Both the position numbers and the translations under genes were made by a program. Below are positions 53,163 through 60,156 of a stretch of 64,000 bases of DNA, in pieces; positions within the stretch are counted from its first letter, which is position 1, and every line of letters starts with the position of its first letter. Source of the stretch: Gardnerella vaginalis (GTDB lineage Bacteria > Actinomycetota > Actinomycetes > Actinomycetales > Bifidobacteriaceae); assembly GCF_001546455.1 (NCBI RefSeq), contig NZ_KQ956819.1, forward strand, positions 1 through 64,000, in the 5' to 3' direction. The notes under the pieces are model-generated. The model worked only from the letters and a program-made list of their open reading frames with translations. It did not search any database and was not told where the DNA came from.

Positions 53163-54377
53163 TTAGTCGTTCTTCGCAACGCGCATATCGCGAGCCGCCG
53201 CAACCTTGCTAGACAATCCGTAGATTTCAATAAATCCGTTGGAAGCGCGCTGATCGAAGGTATCGGAAGAATCGTAAGTAGCTAAGTTAAAGTCGTACAA
53301 AGACTCACTCGACTTTCTGCCCGTTACAACCACCTTTCCAGCGTATAAAGTCATGCGAATATCGCCAGAAACATGCTCCTGCGTCTCGTTTATAAACGCA
53401 TTCAAAGAACGCACAACTGGCGAGAACCACTGGCCGTCGTACACAAATTCCGCCCACTTTTTATCTAGAGCGCGCTTAAGCCTGTGCTGCTCGCGCTCCA
53501 GGCAGCAATTCTCAAGCTCTTGATGAGCCGTAATCAAAGCTTGCGCGCCTGGAACTTCGTACAATTCGCGAGACTTAATGCCAACCAAGCGATCTTCAAT
53601 AATGTCGATTCTGCCAATTCCTTGAGCGCCCGCCCTCTTGTTCATCTCTTCAATTGCTTGAAGCGCAGTTACGCTGTGGCCGTCAATTGCAACTGGCACA
53701 CCTTTTTCAAACGTGATTGTAACTTCGTCTGGAGTTGTGGCTTCCAAAGGATTCTTTGTGTAAGAGTAGCATTCTTCGGTTGGAGCGTTCCAAGGATCTT
53801 CCAAAAAGCCTGTTTCAATTGCCCTACCCCAAACGTTTTGGTCTATGGAATACGGGCTTTTCTTGCTTTGAGTAATCGGAAGATTATGGTCGTTTGCAAA
53901 AGCGATTTCAACATCGCGAGTAAGCGACAAATCACGAATTGGGCTAATGGCCTTTAAATCTGGGTCCAAAGACTGGATTGCAACTTCAAAACGAACCTGA
54001 TCGTTTCCTTTGCCTGTGCAACCGTGGGCGATTGTATCGGCGTCAAATTCGTGCGCTGCGTGAACCAAGTGACGAGTAATAAGCGGCCTAGAAAGCGCGG
54101 AAACTAAAGGATACACGTCTTCGTATAGCGCGTTTGCCTTTAGCGCAAGCATGCAATAGTTATCTGCAAATTCTTCTCGAGCGTCAACTACATACGATTC
54201 AACAGCACCGCAAGCCAAAGCGCGGTTTTTTATGACTTCGAGCGCTTCCCCGCCTTGACCAACGTTTAGAGACACAGCCACAACATCTTGGCCCGTTTGC
54301 TCTTTAAGGTACGGAATTGCTACAGATGTATCGAGGCCACCCGAATACGCCAATACAATACGCTTCTTATTAGTCAT
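53163..54377 (-). CDS. argG: Argininosuccinate synthase
   Basis: Joins citrulline and aspartate with ATP to form argininosuccinate. The 404-residue protein starts with the ATP loop [14 protein letters not shown] and has [14 protein letters not shown] and the conserved [25 protein letters not shown] segment. The ATG follows GGGAGG. Upstream is a 20-bp x4 tandem array (54391-54470) and the long spacer shared with the divergent ATPase gene. No arginine repressor gene is nearby. Confidence 0.96.
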   Translation of the reverse strand: MTNKKRIVLAYSGGLDTSVAIPYLKEQTGQDVVAVSLNVGQGGEALEVIKNRALACGAVESYVVDAREEFADNYCMLALKANALYEDVYPLVSALSRPLITRHLVHAAHEFDADTIAHGCTGKGNDQVRFEVAIQSLDPDLKAISPIRDLSLTRDVEIAFANDHNLPITQSKKSPYSIDQNVWGRAIETGFLEDPWNAPTEECYSYTKNPLEATTPDEVTITFEKGVPVAIDGHSVTALQAIEEMNKRAGAQGIGRIDIIEDRLVGIKSRELYEVPGAQALITAHQELENCCLEREQHRLKRALDKKWAEFVYDGQWFSPVVRSLNAFINETQEHVSGDIRMTLYAGKVVVTGRKSSESLYDFNLATYDSSDTFDQRASNGFIEIYGLSSKVAAARDMRVAKND

Positions 54378-54390
54378 AGCAACCTCCCAG

Positions 54391-54470
54391 GTTGTGCTGC
54401 GTGAATTAACGTTATGTTGTGTGAATCAACGTTGTGCTGCGCGAATCAACGTTGTGCTGCGCGAACTCGC
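54391..54470. repeat. 20-bp tandem repeat, four units, in the argG leader
   Basis: Units starting GTTGTGCTGC at 54391, 54431 and 54451, with a divergent one (GTTATGTTGT) at 54411. It begins 14 bases upstream of the argG start and covers its leader and probably part of its promoter. Confidence 0.92.
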
Positions 54471-54974
54471 GCGTGTATAAATAAACAATACATAGTATAT
54501 TATACAAATCCAGATACAATCCCAACACGCGCAGAAATACGCCATTTTAGGCTATTTATACTAGGGCAAATTTACACAGACAACAATATAAATATAATAC
54601 TTATACACTTATCCGAATGGTTGCTTGCGATTATTCGTGCCAGCAACCACAACCTACTCCGCAGCAGCAGCAGCAACCACAGCAGCTTCCTTTAGTACAT
54701 CCTGGAAGCTTCTGCTCTACTTCTGGTCAACAAGGAGTGACGATAAAAGAATCTCTGATGGTTTGCAAAGAAGGTGTAAACGATGGCAGATTGCGCTGGC
54801 GCAAAGCGCAATAATATGCAATTCTGTCTGGAGCTTGCTCAACACGCCGATTTGAGCTACAAAGTCGGGAAAAACTTACCGATTTTGTTGTTAATTTTGC
54901 AGTTTTGAGCAACATTCTCGGGAAAATCGCTCGCGCGTTACAGAGCACTATACTCACGGCGTTATTGAGAGTGA

Positions 54975-55072
54975 CTGGAAATAGGCTTCCAAGCATGAGC
55001 TAGTTTTGCGGAATTTGGAAGTAGACTTCCAACTTTTGCCATTTTGCACTAAACTTGGAAGTAGACTTCCAA
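54975..55072. promoter_or_regulatory. Three 18-bp palindromes at exact 40-bp spacing
   Basis: TTGGAAGT-AG-ACTTCCAA at 55015-55032 and 55055-55072, and a degenerate form CTGGAAATAGGCTTCCAA at 54975-54992. The last ends 18 bases before the ATPase ATG at 55091. The two full copies are perfect palindromes; operator sites are the simplest reading. Confidence 0.75.
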
Positions 55073-55090
55073 CTTGCGAAAGGCAAACGT

Positions 55091-56341
55091 ATGTATTCAA
55101 GAACTGAATATCTTAATAAGCTTCTTGCTTTTAAAGACACTGATTTTGTAAAAGTAATAACAGGCGTGCGACGCTGCGGAAAATCTGTGATTCTTCAACA
55201 ATACATGGATTCTTTGAGCAAGCTTGGAGTTCCAGAATCGCACATAATATACATAAATCTTGAAAGCTTTGAATATCGCAATGTTCTTACAGATTCCAAT
55301 CTTATGGATATTATCTATTCAAAAATGCACAGTGGTGAAAATTCGAACAGTGGCATAAATCCGAACAAAAGTCAGCAAACAACCGTAAATCAACAAAAAA
55401 CTTATATTTTAATAGACGAAATACAGTTTGTAGATGGTTGGCAAAAAGCCATTAACGCACTTAGAGTTAGTTTTAATTGCGATATTGTTATAACAGGATC
55501 TAACGCAAAACTTCTTTCTGGCGAGCTTGCCACTAACTTAAGTGGAAGGTACGTTGAAATACCAGTGTATCCGTTCTCTTTCAAGGAATTTTTGGGAGCA
55601 AAGCAAATCGACGTTAATTCTAGAAAAGTAGATTTGGCGTATAAAGAATACGAACAATATGGCGGATTTCCTAGTGTTGTTCTTGCGGACGAGCCGCTTA
55701 AATACACTATTCTTTCTGGAATATACGATTCCATTATTCTTAACGATATTGCTGCTCGCGCTCAAATAAAAGATAGTTTTACGCTTAAAAGAATAGTCGC
55801 ATTTTTGGCTGATAATGTTGGCCAGCTTGTTAACGCTTCTAAGGTTACGAGTCTTTTAAAAAACGAGAAGATAGAAGTTTCGAATCACACTATTTCTAGA
55901 TATTTAGAGCTTTTGCAAAATGCTTATTTGTTCTTTGAAGTTCGACCGTACGATATTCGCGGTAAAGCATACTTAAGGCAGAATGCAAAGTATTTTATTG
56001 TTGACAGCGGCTTAAGAAATCAGGCTGTTAGCCATCGGCTTGGAAATATGGGCAATCGCCTAGAAAATATTGTGTTTTTAGAGCTGCTAAGACGAGGGTA
56101 TGACGTTGATGTTGCTCGAGCTGATGGCAGTGAAGTAGATTTTATTGCACGCAAGGGCGATTTGGTTGAATATTATCAAGTTACTCAGCAATTGCCAGAA
56201 AATACGCATGAAACCGATAATTTGCTTAAATTACGCGATAACTACGCAAAATTCCTTATTACAGGCAGATATGCGGGAGTTGATTTAATAGACGGCATTA
56301 ATGTGAAGTATGTGGTTGATTGGCTAATTGAAAAGTCTTAA
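55091..56341 (+). CDS. AAA-type ATPase with DUF4143 C-terminal domain
   Basis: Protein of 416 residues of the same family as the gene at 26839. Walker A GVRRCGKSVILQQYM, Walker B YILIDEIQFVDGWQKAINALR, sensor IVITGSNAKLLSGEL, and a C-terminal nuclease-like part with EVDFIARKGDLVEYYQV. The start at 55091 follows GAAAGG at good distance; the longer frame upstream would begin inside the operator-like palindrome. Repeat elements lie on both sides (palindromes before it, the 54-bp array and short hairpin element after it). No partner gene is adjacent. Function unknown; these genes are commonly mobile or defence-associated, which is inference. Confidence 0.87.
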   Translation: MYSRTEYLNKLLAFKDTDFVKVITGVRRCGKSVILQQYMDSLSKLGVPESHIIYINLESFEYRNVLTDSNLMDIIYSKMHSGENSNSGINPNKSQQTTVNQQKTYILIDEIQFVDGWQKAINALRVSFNCDIVITGSNAKLLSGELATNLSGRYVEIPVYPFSFKEFLGAKQIDVNSRKVDLAYKEYEQYGGFPSVVLADEPLKYTILSGIYDSIILNDIAARAQIKDSFTLKRIVAFLADNVGQLVNASKVTSLLKNEKIEVSNHTISRYLELLQNAYLFFEVRPYDIRGKAYLRQNAKYFIVDSGLRNQAVSHRLGNMGNRLENIVFLELLRRGYDVDVARADGSEVDFIARKGDLVEYYQVTQQLPENTHETDNLLKLRDNYAKFLITGRYAGVDLIDGINVKYVVDWLIEKS

Positions 56342-56368
56342 AAATCCTGAAAGTCTTAATAAATGATC

Positions 56369-56410
56369 GCAACGACCTGCCTGAGCACTTAGAGCGTAGC
56401 GCGCAAACAA
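56369..56410 (+). repeat. Short form of the composite hairpin element
   Basis: GCAACGACCTGCCTGAGC followed by ACTTAGAGCGTAGCGCGCAAAC, matching the core at 38513 and 58530. It leads straight into the 54-bp array. Confidence 0.75.
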
Positions 56411-56572
56411 TTTTCCGCTTTTTGTACGTGATTTAGGCCAAATTTGGTACAAAATGCGTCAATCTTTTCCGCTTTTTGTACGTGATTTAGGTTAAATATG
56501 GTACAAAGTGCGTCAATCTTTTCCGCTTTTTGTACGTGATTTAGGCCAAATTTGGTACAAAATGCGTCAACT
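56411..56572 (+). repeat. 54-bp tandem repeat, three units
   Basis: Units begin TTTTCCGCTTTTTGTACG at 56411, 56465 and 56519. Each contains TTTTTGTAC...GTACAAAA as an inverted repeat. A single copy of the same unit is at 58570. Confidence 0.92.
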
Positions 56573-56622
56573 TTTCCCGAGTTTGTAGCTCAACACACTG
56601 ATTTGAACAACATTTTCGGGAA
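56573..56622. repeat. TTTTCCCGA/TCGGGAAAA inverted-repeat element
   Basis: TTTTCCCGA at the left and TCGGGAAAA at the right enclose TTGTAGCTCAA and TTGAACAACA; a near copy is at 58624-58677. Confidence 0.75.
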
Positions 56623-56623
56623 A

Positions 56624-56676
56624 AACAAAAAAGCTTTCGGTTTTAAAAGCCCCTAGTAGCATTCAAAACCGAAAGC
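56624..56676 (-). terminator. Terminator on the minus strand after the LPXTG gene region
   Basis: GCTTTCGGTTTT (56633-56644) and AAAACCGAAAGC (56665-56676) form a 12-bp stem; the minus strand then has TTTTTTG. It would stop transcripts entering the ATPase gene from the right. Confidence 0.85.
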
Positions 56677-56844
56677 AACACGCTCAACACCCAAAACCCC
56701 CGTAAGCCTTTACTTCAATCCCGGGAAGAAAAGAAAATAATAGCAAACCAGAATCAAAATAAAAACACAAGAATCAAAGGCAAAACCAGACTGGCGTTTC
56801 CCTACAAAACACCACACTAGTCGTTAAGCGCAAATCTTAAATAA

Positions 56845-56878
56845 CGCGCACTCGCGCTCTAAAACACACGAGTGCGCG
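56845..56878 (-). terminator. Terminator directly after the LPXTG gene
   Basis: CGCGCACTCG and CGAGTGCGCG form a 10-bp stem just past the stop codon; a T-rich tract follows on the minus strand. Confidence 0.85.
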
Positions 56879-56886
56879 CATAGTGC

Positions 56887-58188
56887 TTAGTGACGAGCCT
56901 TGCGAACAGCAGCACCCATACCAGCAAGCATGGTTGCAGCCAAAGCAGTCAAAGTCACACCAACACCAGTGCCTGGCAACTTCTTGCCATCATTCTTCTT
57001 CTTCTCAACTTCAGGCTTGCCTGGCTTGCCTGGCTGACCTGGCTTACCTGGCTGACCAGGAACAGTAGGAGTTGGAACACCAGCAGGAACAGGCAAGTTA
57101 AGCTCTGCCAAAGGATCAGTCAAAACTGGAAGATCAGCAGGAATCTTCAAACCAGCAGCCAAAGCATCATTCATAGCCTTCTTGTAAGCAGTCAAAGCAG
57201 CATTGTAAGCAGCATTAGCCTTAACAGCCTCAACATAAGCCTTATCAAACTCAGCCTTAACCTCTTTGTAATCCTTCAAAGCACCAAGATAATGAGCCTT
57301 AGCACGAGCAGCACGCTCAGTCAAATCCTTGAAAGCAGAAGGATTAGAAGTATCCATGTTAGCAGCCACAGCATCCTGAACAGCCTGATCAGCAGCATCC
57401 CAATCAGCCTTAGCAGCATCCATCACAGCCTTAACAGAAGAAAGCTTAGCAAAAAGCTTGCTATAAGCATCATGCTTAGCATTCATGTTGCCTTCAGCAT
57501 CATTCAGCTTGGACTGCAAACCATACAACAAAGCAACATAACCAGCCTTGTCGGTTGGAACTGGAGTTGGATCCTGATCATGATCCTTATCCTTATGATC
57601 TGGATCCTTCTTAGGAGCATCCTTGCACTCAGCCTTAGCAAGAGCTTCCTTAGCTTCCTGCAACTTATCCTTAGCATCAGAAAGCTTATTCTCAGCAGTA
57701 TGGATACCATCCTTCTTCACTACAGTAACAGTCAAGTCAGCTGCAGTAGCTGGATCTTCACCAGCATTAGAGAATGGAGTAGCATCTCCACTCTTGAACT
57801 TCTTAGCATCCTTAGCAATCTTAACGAAATCTTCCTTCGCATGTGCTGTCTTGGCCTGAGCATCAACTAAATCTGCACCAGTCTTACCATCTTCAGCGGC
57901 CTTAGCATCCTTGTAAGCCTGCTTAGCATTATTATACTTATCTGCAACAGCCTTCTTAGCATTGTAAGCTTCAAGATCTGCAGCATAGGTATCCTGAGCC
58001 TGACCAAGATCATTCTCAGCAGTAGTTACACCACGCTGAGCAGCATTGAACTCACGCGTAAGCTTAGCAATCGTTCCAGCATCAGCTGGTTTGCACTCAT
58101 CCTTAGCGAATGCTGGGGTTGCCATTGCGAAGCCGGCAAGCAAAGTTGCGCCAGCAGCGAAAGCGGCGATAGCCTTCTTATTCATCAT
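56887..58188 (-). CDS. Sortase-anchored (LPXTG-type) coiled-coil surface protein
   Basis: Exported protein of 433 residues. Signal peptide at residues 1-28 (KKAIAAFAAGATLLAGFAMATPAFA), then Ala/Lys/Asp-rich helical, probably coiled-coil regions (about 30-175 and 215-345) interrupted by an acidic and Pro-rich linker near residue 195-210. A collagen-like GQPGKPGQPGKPGKP stretch precedes the anchor KKLPGTG, a hydrophobic helix and a basic tail. Cys residues (near 32, 192) are few. The protein is likely wall-anchored and fibrillar, perhaps an adhesin. Start ATG follows AAAGGA. The promoter contains a G9 tract (58315-58344). Confidence 0.87.
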   Translation of the reverse strand: MMNKKAIAAFAAGATLLAGFAMATPAFAKDECKPADAGTIAKLTREFNAAQRGVTTAENDLGQAQDTYAADLEAYNAKKAVADKYNNAKQAYKDAKAAEDGKTGADLVDAQAKTAHAKEDFVKIAKDAKKFKSGDATPFSNAGEDPATAADLTVTVVKKDGIHTAENKLSDAKDKLQEAKEALAKAECKDAPKKDPDHKDKDHDQDPTPVPTDKAGYVALLYGLQSKLNDAEGNMNAKHDAYSKLFAKLSSVKAVMDAAKADWDAADQAVQDAVAANMDTSNPSAFKDLTERAARAKAHYLGALKDYKEVKAEFDKAYVEAVKANAAYNAALTAYKKAMNDALAAGLKIPADLPVLTDPLAELNLPVPAGVPTPTVPGQPGKPGQPGKPGKPEVEKKKNDGKKLPGTGVGVTLTALAATMLAGMGAAVRKARH

Positions 58189-58314
58189 TTTAATTTCCTT
58201 TCTTCTTCTCCCCCACTAGCCGCCGCGCAAATCCGCGCCAACAGTGGGGAAAAACTAAAACATGCGTTCGCATGTTTCCACCAACATGGTTATCCACCAA
58301 GCGATGTTGCTATT

Positions 58315-58344
58315 AACATACCCCCCCCCGTTTAAAAAAGTCAA
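58315..58344 (-). promoter_or_regulatory. Promoter with G9 tract in the -35/-10 spacer
   Basis: On the minus strand TTGACT (58339-58344) is followed by an 18-base spacer containing nine G and then TATGTT (58315-58320). Slippage in the G run would change the spacer by one base at a time; 17 is optimal. About 120 bases upstream of the LPXTG gene's ATG. Confidence 0.75.
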
Positions 58345-58527
58345 GTCCCAACCACACATGCTAAACCGAAAAAAATAATGTTATACACAGAATAATCCAC
58401 ACTAAACGCCACATTCACCGTAAAATTTGTGGATAAGCAATACTTAAACCGTAAAAATACGCATTTCAAGGTTTTTAAAGAATTTTCCCAGGTTTTTTTA
58501 AGGAAAGACTTTTCGGGTGTGTCGCAC

Positions 58528-58623
58528 GCGACGACCTGCCTTTTCGCTTATAGCGTAGCGCGCAAACAATTTTCCGCTTTTTGTACGTGATTTAGGCCAA
58601 ATTTGGTACAAAATGCGTCAACT
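58528..58623 (+). repeat. Short composite element plus one 54-bp unit
   Basis: GCGACGACCTGCC core, then CGCTTATAGCGTAGCGCGCAAAC, then TTTTCCGCTTTTTGTACG at 58570. Same order as at 56369-56572 but with one unit instead of three. Confidence 0.85.
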
Positions 58624-58677
58624 TTTCCCGAGTTTGTAGTCAAACGTGCTGTTTTGAGCAACAAAGTCGGGAAAATC
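58624..58677. repeat. TTTTCCCGA/TCGGGAAAA inverted-repeat element, second copy
   Basis: Same ends and inner TTGTAG and TTGAGCAACA segments as at 56573-56622. Confidence 0.7.
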
Positions 58678-59525
58678 TACGCGTTCGGCTTAGCATCAGC
58701 ATCGTCAGCGTCTTTAGCATCAGCGTTGGTTTGCTTTTTTAAAAGATCCAAGTTCTTTTGAAGATTTTCACGCCTAACGGCCTGCCTCTCACACTCGCAT
58801 ATCTGCCTACTAAATCGCCTAGCTATTAAACGCGCCCTACTCCTACTAGAATCATCCTCCAAATTATTAAACTCACGTAGTCTACTAATACTATTAAGAA
58901 TATTCTCTTCAACAAGCCTGGCATGCTGGCTGATATTACTCATAGCATAAGCCTCATCCAAAGCCCTACGCCGCTCATCCTCCGCATTCTTAAGACTCTT
59001 AAGCCGCACGCCCTTTAACACGCGTATACCATTCTCACTACGATTACTATGCAACACCACTTCACTCACATTAACCACAGGATGCTTCGCATAATAATCA
59101 TGAATAAGCTTATGCGAAATCTCAACATCACAAGCACAATCCCTACCAACACCCTTTCTAGCATCAACCCAAGGAAGCTCACTCCTAACACGCACGCCAA
59201 GACTTGCAGTACTAAAATTATCCAACACATCACACACGCTATAAATCTCACGAAGCATAGAACACTCAAACGTTTTACTAAACTCACACGGGCTTAAAAT
59301 AATATTCTGCGCGCAAACCAAATCCAAACTAAACAAACACGAGTTAAACAATTCCAAACACACCGGCCCATTCTTCCAAGCCTGAAAACCATTAGAAAAC
59401 AAGTTGAGATTAGTTGAAGACAAATAATGCGCGTAACTATAATAGGTGAACAATTCCAGACGCTCGTGACTCATCGCGCCGTAATGCTGCAAAATCGCAT
59501 ACGCAACACGCTTAACTGTAGACAT
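58677..59525 (-). CDS. Panacea-domain (DUF4065, SocA-like) protein
   Basis: Protein of 282 residues. The N-terminal half (VAYAILQHYGAMSHERLELFTYYSYAHYL and FQAWKNGPVCLELF) matches the Panacea domain, a fold found in antitoxins, in the SocA proteolytic adaptor and in phage proteins. Central cysteines occur near residues 90-130. The C-terminal third is charged and helical (EERRRALDEAYAMS, then Arg-rich) with an acidic Asp/Ala tail. ATG follows AAAGGAAG. No toxin gene is next to it: the neighbours are an LPXTG gene and a sialidase. Either the partner is elsewhere or this is a stand-alone protein. Confidence 0.75.
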   Translation of the reverse strand: MSTVKRVAYAILQHYGAMSHERLELFTYYSYAHYLSSTNLNLFSNGFQAWKNGPVCLELFNSCLFSLDLVCAQNIILSPCEFSKTFECSMLREIYSVCDVLDNFSTASLGVRVRSELPWVDARKGVGRDCACDVEISHKLIHDYYAKHPVVNVSEVVLHSNRSENGIRVLKGVRLKSLKNAEDERRRALDEAYAMSNISQHARLVEENILNSISRLREFNNLEDDSSRSRARLIARRFSRQICECERQAVRRENLQKNLDLLKKQTNADAKDADDADAKPNA

Positions 59526-59700
59526 AACTCTCTTCCTTTCACCCTTTCACCATTGAAAAGACACGGACACTTAATAAACCAACAACCCCTAAAAGTTAGA
59601 CTTACTAACAGTTAGATTCTTCTACTATTAGACGATACTGGTTTTAAGTTAGCGAAAACGCTAGCATACGATTCACATACAACACAAATTCAACGGCGTG

Positions 59701-59921
59701 TCGCATGGAAAACGGGGCATGTCGCTCTCATATCTTCGCTTGCGTTCCATTCCTCGCGGCTATTAGTAGCCGCTCGGCTGATTTGGCACATAAAGTCCAC
59801 TGGACTTTATGCTTGAGCCAAATCACGCTTTGAAGGAGCTTGAAATGCGTTATGCAATTTCAAGCTCAGTCAAAGCGCACTGTGCTTTCAACTTGAGCAA
59901 GCTCAGGCAGGTCGTCGCGCC
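59701..59921 (-). repeat. Composite hairpin element, long form
   Basis: Core GCGACGACCTGCC at the right end (read on the minus strand), then successive hairpins: TGAGC/GCTCA (59894-59905), AAAGC/GCTTT (59872-59887), GCTTTGA/TCAAAGC around GAGCTTGAAAT/ATTTCAAGCTC (59827-59876), GATTTGGC/GCCAAATC around ATAAAGTCCA/TGGACTTTAT (59780-59824), and GCGGCTA/TAGCCGC (59756-59773). It ends with CGCAAGCGAAGA and GAGCGACATGCC. Same start and end as the plus-strand copy at 38472-38640, but different hairpins. Confidence 0.8.
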
Positions 59922-60041
59922 CTTTTGTTGTTAATTTTGCAGTTTTTAGCAACATTCTCGGTAAACCGTTCACGCATCACGCATTGCAATACAAGCATTT
60001 TGCAGCAATCGAATCTGTTTTCTGCACATAAAAACAAAACA

Positions 60042-60115
60042 GTAAAGCGCTAATTCAATAGAATCTAATTTAACAAAAACTTGTTAATCACAATCTAAAT
60101 GAATCAGCGCTTTAC
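60042..60115 (-). terminator. Large hairpin terminator after the sialidase gene
   Basis: GTAAAGCGCT and AGCGCTTTAC arms with an inner AT-rich stem; on the minus strand followed by TGTTTTG. About 40 bases past the stop. Confidence 0.8.
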
Positions 60116-60156
60116 GTATATAACTAACTACAAAAATTTAGAGTTAGCAATATTGG

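Larger units (their letters stand above)
54378..55090. other. Long divergent spacer between argG and a DUF4143 ATPase
   Basis: No convincing gene. A plus-strand ORF at 54617-54814 (Gln-rich, CAG iterations) lacks a ribosome binding site. The spacer holds the 20-bp array near argG, a stretch around 54868-54925 with TTTTGTTGTTAATTTTGC and TCGGGAAAA shared with repeats at 59930 and 58660, and three spaced palindromes ahead of the ATPase gene. Confidence 0.5.
58189..58676. other. Leader, phase-variable promoter and repeats between LPXTG and Panacea genes
   Basis: No gene. It contains the leader of the LPXTG gene with a near-palindrome at 58258-58277 (AAACATGCG/CGCATGTTT), the G9 promoter, a short composite hairpin element (58528-58569), one 54-bp unit (58570-58623) and the TTTTCCCGA inverted repeat (58624-58677), which overlaps the end of the Panacea gene by a base. 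Confidence 0.65.
59526..60156. other. Structured spacer between Panacea and sialidase genes
   Basis: No gene. It contains the long composite hairpin element (59701-59921, minus orientation), a repeat segment near 59930-59970 (TTGTTGTTAATTTTGCAG, AGCAACATTCTCGG) shared with 54890, and the sialidase terminator (60042-60115). Confidence 0.65.

Noticed and set aside
54617-54814. Gln-rich 65-residue ORF between argG and the ATPase gene
   Set aside because: No ribosome binding site, CAG/CAA iterations and no recognisable domain; kept as a doubtful note in the spacer.
54727-54996. 89-residue minus-strand ORF
   Set aside because: Overlaps a repeat segment shared with other intergenic sites; no start signal.
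56411-56572. CRISPR array
   Set aside because: The three 54-bp units are contiguous without spacers, and no cas genes are in the window.
56890-57870. 326-residue plus-strand reading frame
   Set aside because: Antisense to the LPXTG gene; Ser/Ile/Leu-rich shadow of the Ala/Lys-rich coding strand.
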